Source of the DNA: a virus
Virus record (IMG/VR): IMGVR_UViG_3300042879_006171
Location: 1 to 38,714 of that record
Length of the DNA stretch: 38,714 nt
Reading direction: 5' to 3' (one strand)
Each line of letters starts with the position of its first letter. Position 1 is the stretch's first letter. Shown here piece by piece: positions 14,711 through 21,805 of this stretch. A program made the position numbers and the translations under genes. The notes beneath the pieces are model-generated. The model did not search any database and was not told the DNA's origin. It worked only from the letters and a program-made list of their open reading frames with translations.

Positions 14711-15714
14711 CGCGCACCCCCCGCCGGCTCTTCGCCGGGGGTCGGCACGGGCTCCAACCGCTGCACCGACGCCGGGCCCAGGTACCGCACGCCCTCCAGC
14801 CCGGGCCCCAGCACGGCCGGAGGCTCGCACCAGCGGAAGGTCTGCGTGCCGCGGAAGCGGTCGACGGGGTAGAGCTCACCGACCTGCCCGTCGACGTCGC
14901 GGTACCACCCGGGCGGGCGCCACGGGGACGCCGCGGCCGGGGTCGGCGCGGGGGCCTCGGGGGGCTCTTCGGCGGTGTCGGCCGTGGGGTCGTCGAGCTC
15001 GGCCTCCCACGGCCGGGTGCCGTCGGTGGAGTAGCCGCGGGCCATCCCGCCGGGGGTCGGGACGGGGACGCCGACCGGGTAGAAGCCGACGGCCAGCATC
15101 GCGGCGTCGACCTCGGCCGAGCGGCCCTCGGCGACGGTGACGCGCGCCTCGGCGTCGCCGAAGCCGTCCCACCACCGCGCCTCGATGGCCGCGCCACTGG
15201 CCTGCAGCCGGTCGAGGGTGCCCTGCACGTCAGCGTCGGCTTGGCCCAGCCGGCGCAGGCGGTCCTGCGCGTGCGCCAGCTGCGCCTCCCGGGCCTCAGC
15301 GCGGATGCGCAGGCGGGAGGCCTCGGCCTCCAGCGCGGCGATGCGCTGGTCCAGCGCGCCGAGGGCCTCGGTCAGCACCTCCGCGCCGTGGTCCGCCACC
15401 GGCGCGAGGTCGCGGCCGCAGGACAGGCAGCACATGTCCTCATCACAGGTGGTCTGCGCCTCACGGCAGGCCGTGCAGTAGCCGGTCACCGTCGAGGCCT
15501 GCTCAGCTTCGACGACGCGGCGGCGGAGCTCGGTGAACTCGTCGCGCACGACGTAGACGATCCCCATCGCCGTTCCCTCAGTCTGCCCGAGGAGCTCGTC
15601 GAGGTTGGCTTCGATCCCGTCCATCAGGTCGTTGGTGCTGTGGGTGCCGAAGTCGTCGAGCACAGGCGACTCGGCGGGCGCCTCGGTGATGGCGTCGATG
15701 TGGTCGTAGGTCAT
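14707..15714 (-). CDS. Zinc-ribbon and coiled-coil protein, unknown (335 aa)
   Basis: The ATG is preceded by GGAGCTGACCCC. Residues about 78-98 carry four paired cysteines (YCTACREAQTTC then MCCLSCG), a zinc-ribbon-like site. A long coiled coil follows (about residues 110-170: Ala/Glu/Arg-rich with heptads), then a Pro-rich linker and a C-terminal part with WRPPGWYRDVDGQVGEL. I recognise no family. It overlaps both neighbours by 4 bases (ATGA at each end), so it is made with the DUF1643 protein. It may scaffold a nucleic-acid complex. Confidence 0.65.
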   Translation of the reverse strand: MTYDHIDAITEAPAESPVLDDFGTHSTNDLMDGIEANLDELLGQTEGTAMGIVYVVRDEFTELRRRVVEAEQASTVTGYCTACREAQTTCDEDMCCLSCGRDLAPVADHGAEVLTEALGALDQRIAALEAEASRLRIRAEAREAQLAHAQDRLRRLGQADADVQGTLDRLQASGAAIEARWWDGFGDAEARVTVAEGRSAEVDAAMLAVGFYPVGVPVPTPGGMARGYSTDGTRPWEAELDDPTADTAEEPPEAPAPTPAAASPWRPPGWYRDVDGQVGELYPVDRFRGTQTFRWCEPPAVLGPGLEGVRYLGPASVQRLEPVPTPGEEPAGGAR

Positions 15715-15896
15715 GGGGTCAGCTCCAGTGCGATCAGGGTGACCGGCGATGCCGGGATGCGGGGGGGCTCGGGGTCGGGCTTGGCGGAGTCGAGGTAGCG
15801 ACGGGCGATGCGCAGCTGCCGCCGGACGTCCGGGGTGACGTGCATGTGGGAGAGCTCCTGCACGACGGTCTCGAAGCGGGCGAGGTCGACCTTCAC
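15711..15896 (-). CDS. Small hypothetical protein (61 aa)
   Basis: The start is a GTG overlapping the ASCH gene stop (GTGA). The 61-residue chain is helical with a basic middle (VRRQLRIARRYLDSAK). Its last codons (Leu-Glu-Leu-Thr-Pro) are GAG CTG ACC, which form the GGAGCTGAC start signal of the next gene. It therefore couples ribosome flow onto the next gene. No family recognised. Confidence 0.5.
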   Translation of the reverse strand: MKVDLARFETVVQELSHMHVTPDVRRQLRIARRYLDSAKPDPEPPRIPASPVTLIALELTP

Positions 15897-16339
15897 GGGG
15901 CCTCCCCGGCCTCGCGGAGCAGCTCCGCGACGGCGTCGGCGAGCACTGGCTCCGGGCGCCACAGGCCCTGCCGGCCGATCGCGGGGATGGGCTCGGGCAG
16001 CTGCAGCACCCGGTCGATCATCCAGCACCAGGGGCCGATGGCGAAGGCGTCGATGACCTGGTCGACGGGGAGCGCGCGAGAGACGCGGGCCACGCCGAGC
16101 GCGAAGCCGCGGTGGTGCCGGCCCCCGAGCAGCGGCTGCAGGCGGGGGTAGGCGTGCCCGAGCTCCAGGACGGCGTCATCGTCGAGCCGGAGGCCTGCGT
16201 GGATGATCACCCACATCGGCCGCGGGTCGGGGCCGCGCAGCTGAACAGGCGCCCAGGTGCGGTTCTCGACCCGCTTGTGGCCCTGGGCGACCAGCGTGGC
16301 CCAGGGCTGGTGGAGGGTCAGGGCGGGGATGGGCGTCAA
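15893..16339 (-). CDS. ASCH domain protein (148 aa)
   Basis: ASCH is a PUA-like fold that binds RNA or modified bases; members include an N4-acetylcytidine amidohydrolase (YqfB). The signature ALTLHQPWATLVAQGHKRVE near residues 6-25 followed by NRTW is clear, with the conserved Lys and Glu. A later strand WVIIHAG and a helix-rich end agree. The start is unusual: no ATG or GTG is available near the family's N-terminus, so a TTG at 16339 that overlaps the upstream stop (TTGA) is the best choice, with a GGGGTG upstream. Role in this phage unknown; a nucleotide-handling function is plausible. Confidence 0.75.
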   Translation of the reverse strand: MTPIPALTLHQPWATLVAQGHKRVENRTWAPVQLRGPDPRPMWVIIHAGLRLDDDAVLELGHAYPRLQPLLGGRHHRGFALGVARVSRALPVDQVIDAFAIGPWCWMIDRVLQLPEPIPAIGRQGLWRPEPVLADAVAELLREAGEAP

Positions 16340-16926
16340 GCCGCACCCCGCAGCCGGCCGAGGAGCTCGGCCGCGACCGCCCGGGCGCTGCGCCCGTCGC
16401 CCTCGACCACCACGGGGCCCACCGACACCACCACCCGCACCTGCACCTGCCCGCCGAGACCCGGGTGCAGGAGGTCGAGCTCCTCGCGGACCATCGCCCC
16501 CAGCCGGGCGGCGGGGGACGGCGGCGGAGGCGCCGGCAGCGGGGGACGCCCCGGCGGGCGGGCGGGGAGCGGCGGGGGCTGCGGCGCGGGCGGGGTGCGC
16601 GCGGCGAGGGGGAGCTGCGCGGGGGCGCGCGGGGCCTCGGCGAGGGGCACCAGGCGCCACTGCCAAGCCGCGCGCCCGCCGCCCTGGGGGTCGGCCCGGC
16701 GCTCGACCCGGAGGCCGGCCTCGGGCACGTCCCCGGCGTGCACGGCCGCGAGGCCCCGGGCGATGGCCGCGCCCTGGACGCGGTGGGGCGCCCCGATGCG
16801 GTCCGAGAGAACCCGGGCCAGCGCGGCCCCGGAGCGCAGACCGACGAGGCGGGCGAGCTCCGGGGTGAGGGTGATCCAGCGCGAGGCGGAGGCGCCCCGG
16901 AGGCCGGAGAGGTCGTGTCGGCTCAT
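16336..16926 (-). CDS. Hypothetical protein with Pro-rich linker (196 aa)
   Basis: The start ATG overlaps the previous small gene's stop (ATGA). Two folded parts are likely: residues 1-115, basic and helical, with a DNA-associated texture (RWITLTPELARLVGLRSGAA), and residues about 150-196 with strand-like VQVRVVVSVGPVVVEG. A 30-residue Pro/Pro-Arg linker (PPAPQPPPLPARPPGRPPLP) lies between them. No family recognised. Confidence 0.55.
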   Translation of the reverse strand: MSRHDLSGLRGASASRWITLTPELARLVGLRSGAALARVLSDRIGAPHRVQGAAIARGLAAVHAGDVPEAGLRVERRADPQGGGRAAWQWRLVPLAEAPRAPAQLPLAARTPPAPQPPPLPARPPGRPPLPAPPPPSPAARLGAMVREELDLLHPGLGGQVQVRVVVSVGPVVVEGDGRSARAVAAELLGRLRGAA

Positions 16927-17096
16927 GGTGTCGGGTTCCAGTCGATCGTGAGGTGGAGGACGCCCAGGCGGACCGCGACCCGGGCGAGGGAGGTGGCGGG
17001 GGTGGCGTCCGCGGCCAGCGCCCGGCGGGCCCCCAGCGCCGCGAGGGCGCCCAGGAGCGGGGGCAGGCAGGGGGTGAGCAGGTCGAGCAGCGTCAC
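16923..17096 (-). CDS. Small hypothetical protein, 57 aa
   Basis: A short GTG-initiated gene with a strong GGAGG site six bases upstream. Its 57 residues start with a hydrophobic segment (TLLDLLTPCLPPLLGALAAL) and end LHLTIDWNPTP. Its stop overlaps the next ATG (ATGA), which supports that it is translated. It could be a peripheral membrane or helper protein. No family recognised. Confidence 0.55.
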   Translation of the reverse strand: MTLLDLLTPCLPPLLGALAALGARRALAADATPATSLARVAVRLGVLHLTIDWNPTP

Positions 17097-17183
17097 GCGG
17101 TCCTCCGGAGGTAGTGGCCGGTCCAGCTCTGGGGTCGGCGCGCCCGTCCGGCCGGGTCCGGGCGCGCAGGGGGTGGGAGGGGG

Positions 17184-17855
17184 TCAGCGGGTGCGGGCGG
17201 CGTACTTGGCGGCGATGGCTGCGCGGGCGCCTTCCTGCACCTGGAAGGCGTCGCCGAGGGTGCGCAGGCCCGCGCGCTCGAGCAGCGGAAGCATCGCGCC
17301 CAGCACGTGGGCGGTGGCGAGGGCGTCGGCGCCCGCGTCGTGCGCGCCGTCGAGCTGCACGCTGAGGTGCGCGGCGACGTCGACGAGGCGGTGCCGGCGC
17401 AGGCCGGGCAGCACCCGGTGGGCCAGGAGCATCGCGTCGAGGGCCAGGGGCGGCTCGGCGCTGCGCGGGAGGCCCTGGGCCTGCCGGATGAAGTGGACGT
17501 CGAAGGCGAGGTTGTAGCCGGCGGAGACCCGCCGGCCGACGGCGTCGCGGAAGGCCGGCCACACCGCCCCCCAGCCCGGCAGCTGGCCGGCGGCGCGCAG
17601 CTCCGCGAGCCGCTCGGTGGTGATGCCGTGCACGCGGGACGCGGCGACCGGCACCTCGCAGCACGGGTCCACCATGGACCGGTAGACCACGGCGGGCACG
17701 TCCTCGCCGAGGGCGTGGTGCACCACCGCCACCTGCAGGATGCGGGCCCCGCCCTCCCAGGGATCGAGGCCGGTGGTCTCCAGGTCCCAGACCGCGAGGG
17801 GCAGGCCACGGAGCGGGGTCTCGGGCGGGAGGCCCTGGGGGAGGCGGGGGGTCAT
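17184..17855 (-). CDS. DEDDh 3'-5' exonuclease, DnaQ-like (223 aa)
   Basis: Removes nucleotides from 3' DNA or RNA ends with two metal ions. All three motifs are present: ExoI Asp24-x-Glu26 (VWDLETTGLD), ExoII Asp119 (GYNLAFD), ExoIII His172 and Asp177 (AHDAGAD), in the order of the DnaQ epsilon family. About 150 residues of the domain plus a helical tail. The ATG overlaps the Sak4-like gene's stop (ATGA), a common recombination gene pair: ATPase that anneals or pairs strands plus nuclease. Proofreading for a host polymerase is less likely because the phage has no polymerase here. Confidence 0.9.
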   Translation of the reverse strand: MTPRLPQGLPPETPLRGLPLAVWDLETTGLDPWEGGARILQVAVVHHALGEDVPAVVYRSMVDPCCEVPVAASRVHGITTERLAELRAAGQLPGWGAVWPAFRDAVGRRVSAGYNLAFDVHFIRQAQGLPRSAEPPLALDAMLLAHRVLPGLRRHRLVDVAAHLSVQLDGAHDAGADALATAHVLGAMLPLLERAGLRTLGDAFQVQEGARAAIAAKYAARTR

Positions 17856-18829
17856 CGCGCCTCCGGCGCGGCCGGGGTGGCCGCGACCGGCTGCAGCGCC
17901 GCCCGCACCGCGGGGTCGTTGCGCACCGTGCGGTACGCCGCAGCCAGCGCGGCGCGGTCCAGCTCGGCCAGCGGCTTCCCGTGCGCCTCGACGAGCCAGG
18001 CATCCAGCCGCTCGGGGTCCACACCCAGCTCGGCGAAGGCGTCGCCGGCGCTGGCCGGCTTCTTCTGCTCGCCGCGCCAGCGCGCGGCGCGGTCCTCCCA
18101 GCGCATCGCCGTCATCAGCGCCTTCGCGCTCACGTCCAGCTCGGCGGGCAGCGGGTACCGCGACTTCGCGTCGAAGGCCGGCTCCTTCTGCGTGAAGAGA
18201 CGGCGGACGGCCGCCACCGCCTTCCCCTTGTCGGTGGCCTCGACCCGGCGCTTGCCGGTCTTCACGGTGGTGTCCCAGCCGGCGAAGAGGACCAGGTCCG
18301 CCCAGGCGCTGATCAGGGCCGCGCTCTTCTGGTGCATGCGCGGCTGGTAGCGGTCATACGAGGGCCCGCTGGGGTCGTTGAAGGCCTTGACCTCGCTGTG
18401 CCCGATGAGGAGCACCGCCACCCGCTGGCGCAGGCGCAGCGCGTCGAGGTCGCGGAGCAGGTCCGACCAGGCCTCGGCGGCGGCGGTGTAGCCCTTGCCG
18501 AAGCCGCCGCCGACGTCCTCGATCGACGAGGCGCCTGCCTGGTCGCAGAGCCAGGCGTGGAGCATCTGCTCCATGCGGGTCACGGAGTCGATCACGATGG
18601 TCTGGTAGCCCTCGGCGCCCCCGGTGAGCTCGCGCACGGCGGAGCGCAGCTCCGGCCAGCTGGCGATCTGGACGCGGTCAAGGCTCAGGTCGCCCGCGCC
18701 GTCCTCGGAGGAGAGGAAGAGGGCGCCGGGGAGGCCGGCCCCGAGGGTGGTCTTGCCGATGCCCTCCTGGCCGTACAGGAAGGCGCGGGCGGGGTCCTCT
18801 TGGGGGCCCCGCTGGATCTTGAGGCTCAT
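17852..18829 (-). CDS. AAA/RecA-like ATPase, Sak4-type recombinase (325 aa)
   Basis: Walker A lies at residues 20-28 (GQEGIGKTT) and Walker B at 77-81 (TIVID). The texture, with a long core and a C-terminal helical region, matches phage Sak4/AAA_24 ATPases, single-strand annealing or RecA-like proteins that drive phage recombination and repair. The N-terminus MSLKIQRGPQEDPARAFLYG is typical of this family. The ATG is preceded by GGAGCTGACCAC, formed within the last codons of the upstream gene (ATGA overlap). With the exonuclease downstream and the RuvC-like and RdgC-like proteins on the other strand, the phage has its own recombination kit. Confidence 0.75.
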   Translation of the reverse strand: MSLKIQRGPQEDPARAFLYGQEGIGKTTLGAGLPGALFLSSEDGAGDLSLDRVQIASWPELRSAVRELTGGAEGYQTIVIDSVTRMEQMLHAWLCDQAGASSIEDVGGGFGKGYTAAAEAWSDLLRDLDALRLRQRVAVLLIGHSEVKAFNDPSGPSYDRYQPRMHQKSAALISAWADLVLFAGWDTTVKTGKRRVEATDKGKAVAAVRRLFTQKEPAFDAKSRYPLPAELDVSAKALMTAMRWEDRAARWRGEQKKPASAGDAFAELGVDPERLDAWLVEAHGKPLAELDRAALAAAYRTVRNDPAVRAALQPVAATPAAPEAR

Positions 18830-19182
18830 GTGGTCAGCTCCAGGGCGGCCCGCTCGAGGGCCGCGGCGGTGGTGGTGTCGCCCTCGCTCCGGGCGAGGTC
18901 GGCGAGGTCGGAGAGCAGCCGGGCAGCGAGCGCCCGGGCGGTGGGGACGGAGACGGGGGGCCGCGCCAGGGCGGCCTCGGCGAGGGGGTGCCCGTCGGGC
19001 ATCGCGGCGTAGAGGCCGGCGATGTAGACGGCGTGGCCGAGGCCCCAGGCGCGGCCCCGGAGCTCGATCGCGCGCTCCGCCGGCTCCCCCTCGGGCAGGG
19101 GGCGGGCGGCCGAGACCGACCAGCTGCCGGCGAGCTCGCGGAGGCGGAGGAGGATGGCCTCGGCGGCGCGGGGGGCGCTCAC
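18826..19182 (-). CDS. Hypothetical helical protein (118 aa)
   Basis: A GTG start overlaps the upstream stop (GTGA). The chain is Ala/Leu-rich, helical, with no membrane span or cysteine pairs. Its last codons Glu-Leu-Thr-Thr supply the start signal of the Sak4-like gene. It may be a partner of the recombinase, by position. No family recognised. Confidence 0.55.
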   Translation of the reverse strand: MSAPRAAEAILLRLRELAGSWSVSAARPLPEGEPAERAIELRGRAWGLGHAVYIAGLYAAMPDGHPLAEAALARPPVSVPTARALAARLLSDLADLARSEGDTTTAAALERAALELTT

Positions 19183-19460
19183 GGGGTCACCGAAAGCGCG
19201 GCGCGCAGCGCGAGGGTCAGGGCTTCGAGGCGCTCAACGGTGAGGGTCTCGTCGGCGTCGAGGCCCAGGGACTCGGCCCAGGCGAGGAGGACCCCGTTGG
19301 CGGCCATCGCGCTGTTGGCGTGCTGGCCGGCCAGGACGCCCTCCAGGCGCTCCCGGGCCTCGGCGAGCTCGCGCTCGAGCTGAGCGATGCGGGCGTGGGC
19401 GGGCGCAGCCGCGGTCTCCCACAGGCCCGGGGTCTGCGTCGTGGTGGTGATGCGGTGCAT
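19179..19460 (-). CDS. Hypothetical coiled-coil protein (93 aa)
   Basis: ATG start sharing one base with the upstream stop. Residues about 20-50 form a coiled coil (IAQLERELAEARERLEGVLA), followed by a helix (LTVERLEALTLALRAALSV). Helical small early protein; no family recognised. It ends with a GTGA overlap onto the next gene. Confidence 0.5.
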   Translation of the reverse strand: MHRITTTTQTPGLWETAAAPAHARIAQLERELAEARERLEGVLAGQHANSAMAANGVLLAWAESLGLDADETLTVERLEALTLALRAALSVTP

Positions 19461-20017
19461 CAGCCCTCCCCGCCAGCCCGACGGCGGGCGGCCTTGTCGT
19501 GGTAGACCGCGCGCTGCCGGGCGCGCTCCCGCTCCATCCGGCAGTGGTCGCAGTAGCGGCGCTGCATCGGAGCCAGCACCGGCAGCGGCTCCTGGCAGCC
19601 CTGGCACACGCGCGAAGAGGGCTCCACCGTCTGCGCGCGAGCCCGCGCCCCGGCCTTCGACCGAGCCTCCGCGGCGCGGTTCCGCTCGGCCGCGCACGGC
19701 CGGCAGTACCTCCGGCTCTGGTGCGGGGGCGTGACGTCGATGCGCTCCCCGCAGCACAGGCAGGGCGCGGTCGTCGGCACGGGGGTGCCGGGGACGCGGG
19801 GCGGCCGGGCGGCGAGGTCTCGGGCCTCCCGCGCCGCCGCGGGGGCGCTGGGCCGGCCCGGGGGCTCCACGGCGAGGCCCTTCTCGCGGACCTTCAGGAC
19901 GAGGCACCTGGGCGAGCACTCCCGCCGGTACGCGGGCATCCCCTGCCCGCAGACCGGGCAGGCCTTCGTCGCCTCCGGGGGCGTGCTGCCCCAGGAGGTG
20001 TCGCGGGCGCGGTTCAC
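19460..20017 (-). CDS. Triple zinc-ribbon protein (185 aa)
   Basis: Three C-x2-C plus C-x-x-C pairs are visible: CPVCGQG with CSPRC (residues about 20-38), CLCCGERID with YCRPC (about 86-108), and CQGCQEP with YCDHC (about 139-159). Each looks like a small zinc ribbon similar to viral or transposon zinc fingers. The regions between are Ala/Arg-rich and probably flexible. A GTG start overlaps the previous stop (GTGA), with GGTGAGGAG upstream. Zinc ribbons of this kind bind nucleic acid or protein; a repressor or antirepressor role in the early leftward operon is a guess. Confidence 0.6.
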   Translation of the reverse strand: MNRARDTSWGSTPPEATKACPVCGQGMPAYRRECSPRCLVLKVREKGLAVEPPGRPSAPAAAREARDLAARPPRVPGTPVPTTAPCLCCGERIDVTPPHQSRRYCRPCAAERNRAAEARSKAGARARAQTVEPSSRVCQGCQEPLPVLAPMQRRYCDHCRMERERARQRAVYHDKAARRRAGGEG

Positions 20018-20361
20018 TCCTCACCGCCGTCGAGCTCGTCGAGCTCGTCGAGCGCGCCCCAGGCCGTCAGCACCATCGCCGCAAGCGCGATGCCGGGCGT
20101 GGGCCCCGTGATCGTAGCGGTCACCCCGAGGAGGCTGAGCTCCACCTCATGTTCGTCGTCATCGGTGCACCGCTCCTGCAGGTCGGTGCCCGCCGCGCGG
20201 AGGTGCTCCCGCAGGAGCTCGTGGAAGGGCTCGGTCTCCAGGTCCCGGCCGGTGGCCGGCCCGCCGGCCCAGCGCGGGTCGCGGACGAGCAGAGAGACGA
20301 TGTGGCCGGCCAGATTCTGGCCGGGCGCGGGGACGGGGGAGGCGGTAGGCTGGTCGGGCAT
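20014..20361 (-). CDS. First gene of leftward operon, hypothetical (115 aa)
   Basis: The ATG is preceded by GGAG. The protein is acidic, with a Glu/Asp-rich end (LDELDELDGGEE) and a middle ELLREHLRAAGTDLQERC. No family recognised; the first genes of phage early operons often encode host takeover or recombination-associated small proteins. Two operator-like inverted repeats lie 21-60 bases upstream, so its expression is probably the main target of the phage repressor. Confidence 0.55.
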   Translation of the reverse strand: MPDQPTASPVPAPGQNLAGHIVSLLVRDPRWAGGPATGRDLETEPFHELLREHLRAAGTDLQERCTDDDEHEVELSLLGVTATITGPTPGIALAAMVLTAWGALDELDELDGGEE

Positions 20362-20381
20362 CGCGGGGGCTCCTGGCGTCG

Positions 20382-20396
20382 GTTCCTGTCAGGAAC
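20382..20396. promoter_or_regulatory. Operator-like site O1, GTTCCTGTCAGGAAC
   Basis: Perfect 7+1+7 inverted repeat (GTTCCTG-T-CAGGAAC), 21 bases upstream of the first leftward start codon. Helix-turn-helix repressors of the XRE type bind such two-fold sites. It is closely matched by sites at 20407-20421 and 20957-20971. Confidence 0.7.
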
Positions 20397-20406
20397 TATC
20401 GCCGAG

Positions 20407-20421
20407 GTGCCTGCCAGGAAC
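20407..20421. promoter_or_regulatory. Operator-like site O2, GTGCCTGCCAGGAAC
   Basis: The same 15-base pattern as O1 with two changes (G for T in the left arm and C for T at the centre). Its centre is 25 bases from O1, about two helical turns, so repressors on both sites could cooperate. Confidence 0.65.
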
Positions 20422-20579
20422 GCCCGCGACCGCGCAGCGTTACAAACGGTGACAACCGGAGACCGGATGCCTGCCCCTCAAACCAGCGGTGAACTTCGTG
20501 CCCTTGCGCTTCTTGCGCCGTCGTGGGCACTTTGGCCCGCGGTGGTCTACCTGCGCGCGATCGTGACCGTCCGGAGCAG

Positions 20580-20903
20580 CTACCGCAGGTGGCGGGCCAG
20601 GATGTCGAGCTCGGCCTCCCAGATCTGAAGCTGGTGCGGCTCAAGCGACCCGACGACGGCCCTGAACTTGTCCAGGACGCGCTGCGCGTCCGGGCTTAGC
20701 GCAGGGCGGTCGGAATGGTCCTCCAGCTGCAGATTGACGCCAACCGCGGCGGCGTAGCGCTCGACGTCCGAGAGCTTGGGGTCACGCCTTCCAGCTTCGA
20801 TGTGCGAGACCATCGGCCGCGACAGACCAACGCGGCCGGCGACCTCGGTGACGGTGACGCCGCGCTCTTCTCTGGCGCGACGCAGGCGGTTCATGATGCT
20901 CAT
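20580..20903 (-). CDS. XRE-family helix-turn-helix repressor (107 aa)
   Basis: Likely maintains lysogeny or regulates the early promoters. Residues about 6-60 are a standard XRE/lambda-repressor HTH: LRRAREERGVTVTEVAGRVGLSRPMVSHIEAGRR in part, with the recognition helix RPMVSHIEAG. A helical C-terminal part (LEPHQLQIWEAELDILARHL) may dimerise. No LexA-type cleavage domain, so induction would not be by RecA self-cleavage. The chosen start is the ATG at 20903 (MSIMNRL); the ATG three codons later is possible, and neither has a strong site. It lies divergent from the second regulator at 20977. Confidence 0.85.
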   Translation of the reverse strand: MSIMNRLRRAREERGVTVTEVAGRVGLSRPMVSHIEAGRRDPKLSDVERYAAAVGVNLQLEDHSDRPALSPDAQRVLDKFRAVVGSLEPHQLQIWEAELDILARHLR

Positions 20904-20939
20904 GCGCGCCGGATACCCGGCCAGCGCTTGCGCGGTCCG

Positions 20940-20954
20940 GTTCCCAGTGGTAAC
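20940..20954. promoter_or_regulatory. Weak operator-like site O4, GTTCCCAGTGGTAAC
   Basis: An imperfect inverted repeat sharing GTTCC on the left and AAC on the right with the O1 consensus. It lies 17 bases (centre to centre) from O3 in the divergent gap. It may be a weaker site or chance. Confidence 0.35.
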
Positions 20955-20956
20955 CA

Positions 20957-20971
20957 GTGACTGACAGGAGC
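20957..20971. promoter_or_regulatory. Operator-like site O3 in divergent regulator gap
   Basis: The minus strand reads GCTCCTGTCAGTCAC, matching O1 at 12 of 15 positions. On the plus strand it contains AGGAG, the ribosome binding site of the gene starting at 20977, so binding here could block both transcription and the start region. The repeat ties the divergent gap to the leftward promoter operators. Confidence 0.6.
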
Positions 20972-20976
20972 GACCC

Positions 20977-21231
20977 ATGGTCCGACACCTCCGAGAACGG
21001 CTGCGAATCAGCCAGGGCGAGCTGGCCCGCCGCGTCGGCGTGACCCGCTCGTACATCACCAAGATCGAGAGCGACGCGAAGCTGAACGTCAGCTCCGAGG
21101 TGGCGGGCAGGCTGGTGCAGGAGCTCGGCGTCGCGGAGGACGACGAGGATCGTCTGCGCCTGCTCGATCACCTGCTCAGCCTCGCCGCTGAGCCTACGCC
21201 CCCCGCGCCCGGCGATTGCGCCGCGGCCTGA
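20977..21231 (+). CDS. XRE-family helix-turn-helix regulator, Cro-like (84 aa)
   Basis: Diverges from the repressor gene across a 73-base gap. The HTH is clear in residues 3-50 (RERLRISQGELARRVGVTRS, then YITKIESDAKLNVSSEVAG). Size and placement suit Cro, which binds the same operators and favours lytic growth. The ATG is preceded by AGGAG. It starts the rightward early transcript toward the replication genes. Which of the two proteins is repressor and which Cro is inferred from position only. Confidence 0.8.
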   Translation: MVRHLRERLRISQGELARRVGVTRSYITKIESDAKLNVSSEVAGRLVQELGVAEDDEDRLRLLDHLLSLAAEPTPPAPGDCAAA

Positions 21232-21241
21232 TCTTCTTCTC

Positions 21242-21310
21242 GCTGCCGGGCCGGGCCTCATTGAAGCTCGACCATCCCCGCACCCCCGCGGCCCCTCCTG
21301 GCCCGGCAGC
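21242..21310. repeat. 11-bp inverted repeat with 47-base spacer
   Basis: GCTGCCGGGCC (21242-21252) and GGCCCGGCAGC (21300-21310) are perfect inverse copies. They sit just after the Cro-like gene stop, in a gene-free 172-base stretch. A long hairpin or a terminator/antiterminator site in the rightward early transcript is possible. Confidence 0.4.
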
Positions 21311-21403
21311 TCCTCTCCACCTGGCCCGGGCGTCCGCCCTCCCGTGCACCCGCTCCGACTCCTCGCGGACGCCCGGGCCTCTTCTCCCTCGACCGGAGCA
21401 GCG

Positions 21404-21610
21404 ATGATCCCCCTCCACGACTACCGCGGCCTCTTCAACGAGATTGAGCGGCTGGCCCGCGCCGGGAACCAGCTCCTGGCCCGCCGGCTGCTGACCGCGC
21501 TGGGCGACGACTGGGAGCCGCACTGCAACCCCGACCTCTTCGGCGGCGCGGTGAACGCCCGCATCGCCGCCGACATCGCCTGCGGCGCCCGCGTCGCGCC
21601 CCCGGCCTGA
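21404..21610 (+). CDS. Small hypothetical protein (68 aa)
   Basis: The start ATG has GGAG upstream; the frame is open earlier only as noise. The chain is helical (YRGLFNEIERLARAGNQLLA in part) and ends with small hydrophobics. It sits between the regulator and the coiled-coil gene. No family recognised. Confidence 0.55.
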   Translation: MIPLHDYRGLFNEIERLARAGNQLLARRLLTALGDDWEPHCNPDLFGGAVNARIAADIACGARVAPPA

Positions 21611-21707
21611 TCACCCGTCCCGCCCCCCGGGCGTCCGGCGTCCGCCATCGGCCCTGAACGCCCTGTCCCCCTCGCCGCTCCCGCCGGGCCCGCTGGCCAT
21701 CGGTACT

Positions 21708-21727
21708 CCCCTCCTGGCCCGGAGGGG
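21708..21727. terminator. Hairpin CCCCTCC-loop-GGAGGGG
   Basis: A 7-bp perfect stem with a 6-base loop (TGGCCC) lies in the 195-base gene-free stretch 21611-21805. No T-tract follows. It could be a weak terminator between the small gene and the next rightward operon, or a structure in its leader. Nothing else convincing was seen in this stretch except the start signal at 21796-21804. Confidence 0.35.
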
Positions 21728-21805
21728 GCGGCCTCCCCCCCGAAGCGCTGCTCGCCCTGGCCCCGCGGTGGGGCCGGGTGGGCGTGCGCGTGCCCGGAGC
21801 TGACG

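Larger units (their letters stand above)
20362..20579. promoter_or_regulatory. Leftward operator/promoter region
   Basis: This 218-base gene-free stretch lies between the first leftward gene (20361) and the end of the repressor gene. It holds two 15-bp inverted repeats, 20382-20396 and 20407-20421, with centres 25 bases apart. A less GC-rich stretch follows at 20438-20456. I could not find a clear -35/-10 pair, so promoter position is inferred from the layout. Confidence 0.5.
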
